IMG/VR virus record: IMGVR_UViG_3300005253_000054
Coordinates: 1 to 64,000 of that record
Direction: 5' to 3' (one strand)
Length of the DNA stretch: 64,000 nt
Source of the DNA: a virus
Each line of letters begins with the position of its first letter. Position 1 is the first letter of the stretch. Made by a program: the position numbers and the translations under genes. Below the pieces are notes generated by a model, which made no database searches, was not told the origin of the DNA, and saw only the letters and a list, made by a program, of their open reading frames with translations. Shown here in pieces: positions 50,096-57,728 of this stretch.

Positions 50096-50286
50096 CAGTT
50101 ACTTTTGACGAACTGATAATTGAATCCAGATCATTGGCACAGCAAGACAAATCCTGGGGCCAGACGTGGGATGTTGTCGGTCCCCAGGTGGATCAAGGCA
50201 TGGTGCTCGGAAGGATTGTTGGAGCTAAGCACGCAAATAGAATAAAGCTTTATCTGTCGTGGGTAAGCGGTCAGAAAACCAAATGA
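50092..50286 (+). CDS. Small hypothetical protein
   Basis: 64 aa overlapping the acidic peptide by ATGA. Helix followed by beta-rich part (HANRIKLYLSWVSGQKTK). Not recognised. Confidence 0.45.
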   Translation: MTVTFDELIIESRSLAQQDKSWGQTWDVVGPQVDQGMVLGRIVGAKHANRIKLYLSWVSGQKTK

Positions 50287-50289
50287 CTT

Positions 50290-50320
50290 TTGCCGTGTTT
50301 TGGATTGATTGGCGTATAAT
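50290..50320 (+). promoter_or_regulatory. Repeated phage promoter, copy 2
   Basis: TTGCCG (50290), 19-base spacer, TATAAT (50315-50320); TTTTGGATTGATTGGCG lies directly before TATAAT, matching copy 1 at 37623 with one substitution. It would drive the clamp loader region. Confidence 0.65.
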
Positions 50321-50342
50321 ATTGTAAGGAGAATGATACGAA

Positions 50343-50564
50343 ATGAGCACCATAAAAATAGATGATGATGGTTATGCGAAAGTCACGACTGGTAATCTTA
50401 CGGCTAGATTCGGTTGGGATGGTCATCCAAATGGTGCTAGGGGAATCGAACGTGCTTGTGAGCAGATAGCTAAGCTACAGAATATAATACTTGAACAACG
50501 CAAAATCCTCGACAAGTTGCCGAAGGATGCTGAAGGAAACGTGTACCCGCCGCCAAGCTCCTAA
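50343..50564 (+). CDS. Small hypothetical protein
   Basis: 73 aa, first gene after promoter copy 2; AAGGAGAATGATACGAA precedes ATG. Beta strand start, then a helix (IERACEQIAKLQNIILEQ). Not recognised. Confidence 0.5.
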   Translation: MSTIKIDDDGYAKVTTGNLTARFGWDGHPNGARGIERACEQIAKLQNIILEQRKILDKLPKDAEGNVYPPPSS

Positions 50565-50579
50565 CCGAAAGGATTGACG

Positions 50580-52421
50580 ATGCCCCCAGAACTCTATCGT
50601 AAATACCGACCTACCAAATTCTCAGAGGTATTAGGTCAACCTGAAGCAATCAAGACCCTAAACGATTGGGGCAAGCAAAAAGCGATACCCCACTTCCTGC
50701 TATTCACAGGCCCTAGTGGGTGTTTGCGTGGGGATACGAAGATATTTGATCCGGTGGATTCTAGTGATTTGTCTATTCGGGAGCGTTGGAGGATTGGTCA
50801 TCCTTTCCATGTTTTGTCGAGGAACGAGGATAACAGGCTGGTAGTGGCGGAAGCGATGCCACCGGTCCGCCATTCTCCAGATTGGATGTATCGTGTAAAA
50901 ACTTCTGAATCGCTTTTTTACGTAACGTCCGAACACCAGTTCCTCGTTGACACTGGTGAGTACCTTTCATTGAGGGAACTTTACGCTCGGAGATTCGACG
51001 GAGTCCATCTTCTGACCACTTGGGACATTTCCCAAGCAATTCAACACCAAGATGCTCACCATTGTTTGCAAACAAGATTAGATTATTCGGATCGTTATCG
51101 GTCTTATCCCCGTTTTTATGATGAACGACTTCCGATTCAGTCAGATATCGATTCAAAATACGCTCAAGCACCAAACGATGTTCTAGGACGTAACCGTTTC
51201 TCGCATTTGGATGTTTTGGCATCCGTATCAAAACATAACCATCCCCGTCAATTACACGACCACCTTTCCAGGCAGGATTATCGACACCACGTTGGAAAGA
51301 ATACTGTGGACGAATTTGGGTGTTTGAACGTTTCAACGATTCACGAACGTTTTGACGTTTTGTCTTCAGACGTTTTGCGATTTGTTTCTGAGTCCAACCG
51401 TCTTGATACATGCCCGAAACTAACTTGTCCCGTTCTGGAGTCCAAATACGACGCCTGTGTGGATAGAAGCCTTTTGGCATTGTCTTCTCCTTGTTTTGAT
51501 AGGACCATATTCTCTAGTACCATTATACAAGATATCTCCCAAACAAGCAAGCAGCCCTACTATGATTTTCATGTTCCTATTTACGAGAATTATTGGGCTG
51601 GTGGTTTGATTCATCATAATTGTGGCAAAACGACTTTAGCCCGAATTCTTCGGAAGAAACTCAAGTGTTCCGACCACGATTTTATAGAGGTGAATGCCGC
51701 CGAGACAAACGGGATTGATATGGTGCGGTCTATCGCGAGGGTAATGGGCCTTGCACCGATGATGGGCAGGTGTAGGGTGTGGCTCATAGATGAGGCTGCT
51801 AGGCTCACTAAGGATGCTCAGAGTGCTTTCCTCAAGATGCTGGAGGATACGCCCGAACACGTCTATTTTATGCTGGCGACAACTGATCCTCAGAAGTTAC
51901 TACCCACGATTATGACAAGGGCATCTGAGATTAAGGTAAAGGCTTTATCTTCTAAGGATATGACGGATTTGGTTAGAGGCGTACGTCATCAAGAGGAGCA
52001 AGCCAATTCTGAAGAGGATTTGGTTGGAATATCCGATGACGTTTGTGATAAAATTATTGACATAGCAGACGGATCGGCAAGGAAAGCATTGGTCCTATTG
52101 CATCAAGTGATTGGTGAAGGGGACGAGGAGAAGCAGTTAGCGGTCTTGCAACAGGCAGATAGCAAGCAACAGGCAATTGAGATTTGCCGATTGCTAATGA
52201 AAGCGAATACATCGTGGAAGCAGATGGCTAAGCTGCTTAGAGCCGTTGACGACGAGCCGGAGGGTATCAGGCGGCTGATGTTGGCTTATATGACCAAGGT
52301 AGGGCTGAGTGGTAATAAGAGGGCCATCGTGTGTCTTGAGGCGTTTGAGGAGCCTTATTTCAATACTGGCAGGGCAGGATTGGTTTTGTCCTGTTGGAAT
52401 GTAATCAATGGAGGTGGATGA
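50580..52421 (+). CDS. Clamp loader ATPase (DnaX/RFC-like) with an intein
   Basis: 613-aa precursor from ATG 50580; TTG 50574 is possible. After removal of the 300-aa intein the protein is 313 residues. N-extein: YRKYRPTKFSEVLGQ, the typical clamp loader start. Walker A is GPSG-CGKTT, cut by the intein. Then VWLIDEAARLTKDAQSAFL (Walker B), LEDTP and FMLATTDPQKLLPTIMTRA (sensor 1 and the SRC-like region). It loads the clamp of 39993 onto primed DNA. Without splicing the P-loop is destroyed. Confidence 0.9.
   Translation: MPPELYRKYRPTKFSEVLGQPEAIKTLNDWGKQKAIPHFLLFTGPSGCLRGDTKIFDPVDSSDLSIRERWRIGHPFHVLSRNEDNRLVVAEAMPPVRHSPDWMYRVKTSESLFYVTSEHQFLVDTGEYLSLRELYARRFDGVHLLTTWDISQAIQHQDAHHCLQTRLDYSDRYRSYPRFYDERLPIQSDIDSKYAQAPNDVLGRNRFSHLDVLASVSKHNHPRQLHDHLSRQDYRHHVGKNTVDEFGCLNVSTIHERFDVLSSDVLRFVSESNRLDTCPKLTCPVLESKYDACVDRSLLALSSPCFDRTIFSSTIIQDISQTSKQPYYDFHVPIYENYWAGGLIHHNCGKTTLARILRKKLKCSDHDFIEVNAAETNGIDMVRSIARVMGLAPMMGRCRVWLIDEAARLTKDAQSAFLKMLEDTPEHVYFMLATTDPQKLLPTIMTRASEIKVKALSSKDMTDLVRGVRHQEEQANSEEDLVGISDDVCDKIIDIADGSARKALVLLHQVIGEGDEEKQLAVLQQADSKQQAIEICRLLMKANTSWKQMAKLLRAVDDEPEGIRRLMLAYMTKVGLSGNKRAIVCLEAFEEPYFNTGRAGLVLSCWNVINGGG
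50773..51480 (-). CDS. HNH homing endonuclease antisense within intein 3
   Basis: 235 aa on the minus strand, the only minus-strand gene supported. ATG at 51480 has AAGGAG about eight bases upstream. An N-terminal helix-turn-helix (DGWTQKQIAKRLKTKRQNV) is followed by GYVLIRMPKHPNARNGYVLE and ESEVVHHKNGDKTDNDPNN, a complete HNH_3-type core ending LILFANNGEH. The C-terminal tail reads the complement of intein block A/B codons and may be dispensable. It would cut intein-free alleles so that the element spreads by repair. Confidence 0.85.
   Translation of the reverse strand: MPKGFYPHRRRIWTPERDKLVSGMYQDGWTQKQIAKRLKTKRQNVRESLKRSNTQIRPQYSFQRGVDNPAWKGGRVIDGDGYVLIRMPKHPNARNGYVLEHRLVLERILNRYLTESEVVHHKNGDKTDNDPNNLILFANNGEHLGVELLGKCPKWSEDGLRRISERKVPSMKGTHQCQRGTGVRTLRKKAIQKFLHDTSNLENGGPVASLPPLPACYPRSSTKHGKDDQSSNAPE
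51522..51550 (-). promoter_or_regulatory. Minus-strand promoter for the nested HNH gene
   Basis: On the minus strand: TTGCTT (51550-51545), a 17-base spacer, and a perfect TATAAT (51527-51522), about 40 bases before the ATG at 51480. The plus strand here codes for the intein's C-terminal part. Confidence 0.55.
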
Positions 52422-52624
52422 TGTCAGAGTACATATTTCCAGAATACTGGATTCAGTGTACCGAATGTGGTAATGATACCGTGATGGTTGCGTTAGTGCC
52501 CACAACAGGTTGTATATCAAAAACGAAAAGAGAGGCGTGGCAGGCAGCAAAAGGGAGTGGTTGGGGGGGGGGTTCTTATTCAAAACCGATTTGTCCAGAT
52601 TGTAAAGGAAAAGAAAACCGATGA
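52421..52624 (+). CDS. Small zinc-ribbon protein
   Basis: 67 aa; ATGATG at 52418/52421 overlaps the clamp loader stop and follows GGAGGTGG. CTECGND and CPDCKGK are a CxxC pair set, so a zinc ribbon is likely. Unknown function. Confidence 0.5.
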   Translation: MSEYIFPEYWIQCTECGNDTVMVALVPTTGCISKTKREAWQAAKGSGWGGGSYSKPICPDCKGKENR

Positions 52625-53112
52625 GTGACAAGTTACGATTAGAAATCGACGAATTCAAACTTGACGAGGAATGGATGGGTCAAGCCAAGTTACGGAGAGA
52701 GTGGGGCGAAAAACATGCCGATGCTATTTTCGAGATGGATGAGGCAAAGTCGAAATTGGCAGTAGTCGAGGCTGAGTTAGGTCGCGAGATGCGGAATGAT
52801 CCTGAGAGTTTTGATCTTGGGAAGAAGGCCACTGAGACTGCAATAAAGAGCACCATACCCCTTCATTCCAAACATCAAGCAGCAACTCGTAATCTGAATG
52901 AAGCCAAGCACGCAGCTAAAATCTTAGAGGCTGCTGTCGAGGGTATTGAGCACAGGAAACGAGCCCTTGAAAAACTTGTTGATTTGCATGGGCGGGATTA
53001 TTTTGGTGACAAACCGAGACCATCCAAGGAAAACAAAGAGGCTGTAGAAGAAATGGAGAAGAGGACTATCAGACGACGTGGACGGAGAAAGGTCAACAGA
53101 GACGATGAGTAG
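52621..53112 (+). CDS. Coiled-coil protein next to SSB
   Basis: 163 aa, ATGA overlap. Charged helices across residues about 10-125, then a basic tail (RTIRRRGRRKVNRDD). Its position between clamp loader and single-strand binding protein recalls recombination mediators such as T4 UvsY, but no motif proves it. Confidence 0.5.
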   Translation: MSDKLRLEIDEFKLDEEWMGQAKLRREWGEKHADAIFEMDEAKSKLAVVEAELGREMRNDPESFDLGKKATETAIKSTIPLHSKHQAATRNLNEAKHAAKILEAAVEGIEHRKRALEKLVDLHGRDYFGDKPRPSKENKEAVEEMEKRTIRRRGRRKVNRDDE

Positions 53113-53293
53113 TCCTTGGTTGACTATCGTCTGTATTTTATTAGGGCTATTCGTTGTGTTGCCATTTGTGGTTTCTCGCAATGTTAGAATAGCAGCATAC
53201 TCATGGCAATGGGGTAAACAACAATTCCAGAAGGAGACAGAAAATGGTGAGTCGAAAGCAGAAGAAGAAAGATCGGAAGAGAGTATCGGCTAA
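53105..53293 (+). CDS. Small single-pass membrane protein
   Basis: 62 aa. LTIVCILLGLFVVLPFVV at about 6-23 is a membrane helix; the rest is charged and acidic at the end. Overlaps the SSB start by 50 bases. Role unknown. Confidence 0.45.
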   Translation: MSSPWLTIVCILLGLFVVLPFVVSRNVRIAAYSWQWGKQQFQKETENGESKAEEERSEESIG

Positions 53294-54452
53294 GCGGCGT
53301 AGGGAGGAACATCAATCAGGTTTTACTGGCACGTCGATTAAGTTGCCAGAGGATACGACATTTTTTCAGATTGAGAAAGCCGGCGTTCGTCGTTTCGATG
53401 TTGTTCCTTACGAGGTTGGTGAGGACGCCGGAAATCCCCATGCTGATTCTGGAGAGAAGTATTTCGAGCGTACATTTTACACGCATCGCATCGGTGCTGA
53501 AAGTAAACCTTATATTTGTCCATTGAAAACCTTTAAGAGACCCTGCCCAGTTTGCGTCGAGCGTGGAAAACTGGCACAAGACCCGGATAATAGTAAGGAG
53601 TTAATTAGTGCTTTATTGCCGAAAGAAAGACAGCTTTGGAATGTGTTTGATAGGGAGAATCCCGAAGAGGGTGTACAGATTTGGGACTACTCTTATCATT
53701 TGTTTGGTAAGCAATTGGATGCAAAATTAGATCATGCTGACGAAGAAGATGAGTATGATTATTTTGCTGATCCCGAAGATGGTTTTACGCTCAAGGTCGG
53801 TTTCTCGAAAAAGTCGGGGGGTGGTTATAATTGGAATGAGGCAACGGATATCGAGTTTAAGAATCGTAAAGAGCCTTTGTCTAAAGAGATTATTGACGCT
53901 GCCCATGATTTAGACAGCCTATTGGTTGTTGAATCTTACGATATACTAAAGAAAGTTTTCTTTGAGATGGGTGACGATGACGACGGCGATGGTGACGAAG
54001 AAGAGGATGAGAAGGAAAAGCCACCGAAAGAGAAGAAACGAAGGTCTAAGAAGGAAAAGAAGAAAGAGACTATGACGGCCGAAGAGGCTGGACTAGAGGT
54101 TGGTGACGAAGTTACTCATAAGGAACATGAAGAGTGGGGCACTTGCGACATCACAAAGATTAGTGGTGATGATACCCCGATTACGATAGAGGATGAGGAT
54201 GGTGAGGAACATCGGGCAATTGGTGTCGAAGATTTGGAGAAGGTCGAGGATGATCCAGAACCCAATCCAGAACCCGAACCTGAAAAGAAAAAGGGTAGGG
54301 GTAAGAAGGGCAAAGGAAAGGATAAGAAGGAAAAGAAGCCCGATCCTGTAGATGATGATGCGGATGGTGATGTTGATGATCAGGACATAGATGAGGCTGA
54401 AGAGAATTGGGACGACGACGACGACGAAGATTGGGACGAAGACGACGACTGA
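53244..54452 (+). CDS. Single-strand DNA binding protein, gp32-like
   Basis: 402 aa with AAGGAGACAGAAA before ATG. The basic N-terminus (RKQKKKDRKRVSAKRRREE) resembles the gp32 cooperativity region. A core with a zinc site (YICPLKTFKRPCPVCVERG) and WNVFDR/IWDYSYHLF aromatics fits an OB fold. The last 170 residues are alternating acidic and Lys-rich repeats ending in an almost pure Asp/Glu tail, as in SSB proteins whose acidic tail recruits replication partners. The tail is much longer than in T4 gp32. Confidence 0.75.
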   Translation: MVSRKQKKKDRKRVSAKRRREEHQSGFTGTSIKLPEDTTFFQIEKAGVRRFDVVPYEVGEDAGNPHADSGEKYFERTFYTHRIGAESKPYICPLKTFKRPCPVCVERGKLAQDPDNSKELISALLPKERQLWNVFDRENPEEGVQIWDYSYHLFGKQLDAKLDHADEEDEYDYFADPEDGFTLKVGFSKKSGGGYNWNEATDIEFKNRKEPLSKEIIDAAHDLDSLLVVESYDILKKVFFEMGDDDDGDGDEEEDEKEKPPKEKKRRSKKEKKKETMTAEEAGLEVGDEVTHKEHEEWGTCDITKISGDDTPITIEDEDGEEHRAIGVEDLEKVEDDPEPNPEPEPEKKKGRGKKGKGKDKKEKKPDPVDDDADGDVDDQDIDEAEENWDDDDDEDWDEDDD

Positions 54453-54463
54453 TTATTTGGCAA

Positions 54464-54660
54464 GGGTGGTAGGTAGTGGGTTTTAGTCGGCCTTATCGCT
54501 GCCTACCATCCTATTTTGAGATTCCGTACTTTGGGTCGTGATGAGTGCAGGTAGTGGTGATATGACCGGCGCGGCTGCGGCAACACCTTTAGGTCGTCAT
54601 ATCAGGGAATGCCGTACTCCCGTTAGTCCAGTCGCAAAGCGTCTGAGGCTAACCCACTAT
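54464..54660 (+). ncRNA. Highly structured candidate RNA
   Basis: The 242-base gap has no gene. GGGTGGTAGGTAG (54464) pairs over 13 positions with CTGCCTACCATCC (54499); GATATGAC (54559) pairs perfectly with GTCATATC (54596); GTTAGTC (54622) pairs with GGCTAAC (54647). TAGTGGGTT (54475) also pairs perfectly with AACCCACTA (54651), in competition with the first stem, which would allow a two-state switch. No T run follows. It may be a cis-acting leader for the downstream recombinase genes or a free RNA; no known class was recognised. Confidence 0.55.
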
Positions 54661-54669
54661 TTTCTGACG

Positions 54670-54690
54670 GGATACCCCTCCTCTGGAGAA
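54670..54690 (+). promoter_or_regulatory. Ribosome binding site in a small hairpin (repeated leader)
   Basis: GGATACCCCT then CCTCTGGAGAA: CTCC pairs with the Shine-Dalgarno GGAG across three bases. The same 21-base leader with one change lies at 61409-61429 before another gene, and its first part at 33732 before the HNH gene. It may be a shared translational control element. Confidence 0.45.
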
Positions 54691-54694
54691 TACT

Positions 54695-55051
54695 ATGGAT
54701 GAGAGAAAAGATATTTTGACCTTATCAAATGGTGAATTGTCGTTGACGTGGCCAGTAGAATTATCTAAGGCAGACTTGGAAGATATACAGCAGTGGCTTA
54801 CTATGCGATTGAATGCTTTTTCACGGGATTCCATAAGAAAACAAAAAACACATTTTCAAAGGATTAGTAGGTTTTTTAATGATTGTGGGAATGAATGGGC
54901 ATTTTTATCAGAGATTCAAGAGATGGTGTGTATCAATAATGCGGCAATTAGGCAGGTTATTTACAATACAAAGAAACAGGAGTTTGTCAGGCAGGCTGAT
55001 CCAGAAGGGTCGAAGAAATCACAGTTTAGATTGAGAGTGTTCAATGACTAA
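54695..55051 (+). CDS. Hypothetical protein, possible winged helix
   Basis: 118 aa. The C-terminal part (FLSEIQEMVCINNAAIRQVI, then basic KKQEFVRQADPEG) has the helix-helix-wing rhythm of a small DNA-binding domain. It overlaps the recombinase start by eight bases. Not recognised as a family. Confidence 0.45.
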   Translation: MDERKDILTLSNGELSLTWPVELSKADLEDIQQWLTMRLNAFSRDSIRKQKTHFQRISRFFNDCGNEWAFLSEIQEMVCINNAAIRQVIYNTKKQEFVRQADPEGSKKSQFRLRVFND

Positions 55052-56207
55052 AAAGACAGACAAGATCAAGGAAGAGCTAACAAAGCCACGTCGGAAGAGA
55101 AGCCCACCGATCAAGGCGTCTGACTTTCTTAGCACTGGATCAACTCTTCTCAATTATGCTTGTACTGGTATGGTGCATGGAGGAATACCCAAAGGTAAGT
55201 TTGTCTTTTTCGTAGGGGATTCTCAGAGTGGTAAGACGTGGTTAGCTTTGTCTTTATTTGCTGAGGCTTGTCGTAACAAATCTTTCGATGACTACCGTTT
55301 GATTTATGATGATGTAGAGGGCGGGGCTTTGATGGACCTAGAACGGTTTTTTGGATCGAAAATGATCGACCGTATTGAACCCCCAGCATTAGACAAAGAG
55401 GGAATTTCAATTTACTCAGAAACTATTGAGGATTTTTATTTCAATATCGATGATGCTTTGCAAGGTGACAGGCCATTCATTTGGGTAGAGGATAGTATGG
55501 ATGCCTTGAGCAGTGATTATGAGGGTAGGAAATTCGAGGAGAAGAAAACGGAAGCAAGGGGAGGGAAGAAAGCCAAAGGTGATTATGGGGACGGTAAAGC
55601 TAAGATGAATAGTAGTTGGCTTAGAGGCATCTTAGCTGGTCTGAGAGATACAGGGTCGATTCTTATCATTGTCAATCAGACAAGAGACAATGTGGGGGCG
55701 GGACTATTCGAGCCAAAAAAGACTCGGTCAGGTGGACATGCTTTGAGATTCTATGCGACATTGGAGATATGGTCATCTGTTGTTGGTCAGATTAAGAAAA
55801 AAGTGAAAGGGATTGATAGACAGATAGGAACATACGTTAGAGTATCCTTGAAAAAGAATCGGGTAAATGGAAGAGTTGACAGATTGGCAGTGATTCCTAT
55901 TTATCATAGCTACGGTATTGATGATGTAGGTAGTTGTGTTGATTTTCTGATTGAGGAGGGTCATTGGGGAAAGGCTGAATCGGAAAAGGATAAAAAGAGG
56001 AAAGTAAAGAGGTCAAAGGAAAAGAAAGAAAAGAAACCGGCTGGAGTCATTGATGTTAAAGAATTTGGGGTAACATTGAAACGAACTCAGTTAATCAAAC
56101 ACATAGAGGATGAGGGATTGCAATTCGAGTTGCGGGATATTGTGTCGGATGTGTGGCAAGAGATAGAAGAGGCTTGTGAGTTGAAACGGAAACCAAGGTA
56201 TGGATAA
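55044..56207 (+). CDS. RecA/UvsX-like recombinase
   Basis: 387 aa. FVGDSQSGKTWLALSLFAEA at about 55-74 is the Walker A; IYDDVEGG the RecA-type Glu region; PFIWVEDSMDAL the Walker B; ILIIVNQTRDNVG at about 210 the DNA-binding L2-side segment, and SGGHALRFYATLEIW follows as in RecA. A Lys-rich linker and a helical C-terminal domain complete it. It catalyses strand exchange with the SSB and SbcCD-type nuclease nearby. Confidence 0.85.
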   Translation: MTKKTDKIKEELTKPRRKRSPPIKASDFLSTGSTLLNYACTGMVHGGIPKGKFVFFVGDSQSGKTWLALSLFAEACRNKSFDDYRLIYDDVEGGALMDLERFFGSKMIDRIEPPALDKEGISIYSETIEDFYFNIDDALQGDRPFIWVEDSMDALSSDYEGRKFEEKKTEARGGKKAKGDYGDGKAKMNSSWLRGILAGLRDTGSILIIVNQTRDNVGAGLFEPKKTRSGGHALRFYATLEIWSSVVGQIKKKVKGIDRQIGTYVRVSLKKNRVNGRVDRLAVIPIYHSYGIDDVGSCVDFLIEEGHWGKAESEKDKKRKVKRSKEKKEKKPAGVIDVKEFGVTLKRTQLIKHIEDEGLQFELRDIVSDVWQEIEEACELKRKPRYG

Positions 56208-56221
56208 AGGAGATTAGGATT

Positions 56222-56536
56222 ATGTTAGTATTGAGTAGGAAAAAGAACGAGAGAATCGTTATCAACGATAACATCACGATTGTCGTGGTCGAAATCCGGG
56301 GTGACAAGGTACGATTAGGAATTGAAGCTCCTAAAGAAGTCCCTGTACATCGACAGGAAGTGTTTGATGCGATTAAGGCGGGTGAGCGGAAAGTTCAAGA
56401 GGAAGAGATTGCAAGACGGTTAGCTCTCGACCCGCTAGATTCAAGGTCAATCGAGGAGGCAGTTGGTCCTGCTGAAGAATTGACCGACGAGGAAATTATT
56501 GAAGGGGAAAGACAATGGGAGATGGAAAAAAAGTAA
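56222..56536 (+). CDS. csrA: CsrA/RsmA-like translational regulator with C-terminal extension
   Basis: 104 aa with AAGGAGATTAGGATT before ATG. MLVLSRKKNERIVINDNITI, then VVVEIRGDKVRLGIEAPKEV and PVHRQEV, is a near-complete CsrA domain including the RNA-contacting Leu-Ser-Arg and VHR residues. CsrA binds GGA motifs in mRNA leaders. The acidic extension of about 45 residues is longer than in bacterial CsrA. A phage copy could block host translation or tune phage leaders. Confidence 0.9.
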   Translation: MLVLSRKKNERIVINDNITIVVVEIRGDKVRLGIEAPKEVPVHRQEVFDAIKAGERKVQEEEIARRLALDPLDSRSIEEAVGPAEELTDEEIIEGERQWEMEKK

Positions 56537-56564
56537 GAAATCAAAGTGGTTAAGGACAAATCCA

Positions 56565-56816
56565 ATGAAACTTAAGATAGTAATAAAAGTCTCTGAGTCG
56601 ATAACATCGGAACAAATGGAACAGATAGAAAAAGGAGTTAAACGGAAGTTAGGATCGGATGTTGATGTATTGGTACTTAATAAAGGTTTGGATGCCGAAT
56701 GGTCTAATGGGTATACAATAGAGGAGAAAATTGGGGATTATCATTGGAAAGCCTCCGTCCAAACTTTTGATGAATTGTTGAAGATTGCGGAAGTCCATCT
56801 TTGTAGGGCGAAATGA
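56565..56816 (+). CDS. Small hypothetical protein
   Basis: 83 aa from ATG 56565 with AAGGACAAATCC upstream. Alternating beta and charged residues (MKLKIVIKVSESITSEQMEQ). Not recognised. Confidence 0.5.
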   Translation: MKLKIVIKVSESITSEQMEQIEKGVKRKLGSDVDVLVLNKGLDAEWSNGYTIEEKIGDYHWKASVQTFDELLKIAEVHLCRAK

Positions 56817-56837
56817 TAAAAACATATTGGAGAAGTA

Positions 56838-57728
56838 ATGTCCACCATCCTCTTACTCGATACCAATTATCTAGCCCATCGTGCTTTCTACAGTACGGGT
56901 CACCTATCCCATGACGGAGAAGGGACGGGGATTCTTTACGGTATCTTACAAACGGTAGACCAATTACAAGACCGATTTGCTACCGATAAAGTGGTATTCG
57001 CTTTCGATAGAGGATACGTCGGCCGCACCGAAATCTTTCCAGACTACAAAGCCAATCGGTATAAGAAGGAAAAGACCGAAGAAGAGCTAGAACAGATTAG
57101 GGAATTTCGAAAGCAACTATCCCAGATTCGGGATAAATGGTTGCCAATGTTGGGCTATCGGAATGTATTCTGGCAGAATGGTTACGAGGCTGATGACGTG
57201 ATTGCCTCATTGTCCTTTATTTTCCCTTTTCATAGTGCTAATACAGTGTATGAATTTATAATCGTGTCATCTGACAAAGATTTGTGGCAATTGGTTAATC
57301 AACACGTTCGCTGTTATAACCCACAGACTCAGGTGCTTACTACATGGGAATCATTCCAAAAAGAATGGGGTGTTGATCCAGAAATGTGGCCACACGTCAA
57401 AGCGATTGCAGGAGACCCCTCTGATGGGATTCCAGGGGTAAAAGGCGTGGGGTTAAAGACGGCTGCTAAATATTATTCTGGGGGATTGAAAGAGGATTCA
57501 GCAGTCTACAAACGTATAATAGGTGAGGGGGTTGAGATTCACAATCGGAATATCAAACTGATTCGATTACCGTTTCCAGGTACAGAGAAGTTTGAGTTGC
57601 GGGAGGATAGGGTAACAGCAAAACGTAGAGAGAAGGTGTTTAGGAAATTAGGATTTGCTGGGGGTAGAGTTAGGGGTGTGAGGAAACGAAAACGTAAAGA
57701 GGTTGTGGAAACAGGCGGATTTTTCTAA
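56838..57728 (+). CDS. 5'-3' exonuclease / flap endonuclease
   Basis: 296 aa. ILLLDTNYLAHRAF (first metal Asp), VFAFDRG, RTEIFPDYKANR (helical-arch Arg/Lys), GYEADDVIA, IIVSSDKDLWQLV, and the helix-hairpin-helix GIPGVKGVGLKTAAKYY match the 5' nuclease domain of Pol I and T4 RNase H. It removes RNA primers and flaps, completing the Pol I functions that are spread over three genes here. Basic C-terminus. Confidence 0.9.
   Translation: MSTILLLDTNYLAHRAFYSTGHLSHDGEGTGILYGILQTVDQLQDRFATDKVVFAFDRGYVGRTEIFPDYKANRYKKEKTEEELEQIREFRKQLSQIRDKWLPMLGYRNVFWQNGYEADDVIASLSFIFPFHSANTVYEFIIVSSDKDLWQLVNQHVRCYNPQTQVLTTWESFQKEWGVDPEMWPHVKAIAGDPSDGIPGVKGVGLKTAAKYYSGGLKEDSAVYKRIIGEGVEIHNRNIKLIRLPFPGTEKFELREDRVTAKRREKVFRKLGFAGGRVRGVRKRKRKEVVETGGFF

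Larger units (their letters stand above)
50721..51620 (+). mobile_element. Intein 3 in clamp loader P-loop, with antisense endonuclease
   Basis: 300 aa from Cys (CLRGDTKIFDP) to GGLIHHN before Cys. Block B is VTSEHQFLVDTGEYLSLREL; blocks F/G are YDFHVPIYENYWAGGLIHHN. The 190-residue middle of the sense frame has no recognisable fold and odd composition rich in Asp, His, Arg and Ser, because the opposite strand there encodes an HNH endonuclease (50773-51480). Confidence 0.85.

Noticed and set aside
54464-54660. Hammerhead ribozyme
   Set aside because: GTGATGAG resembles part of the CUGATGA core, but the GAAA box and matching stems are absent.
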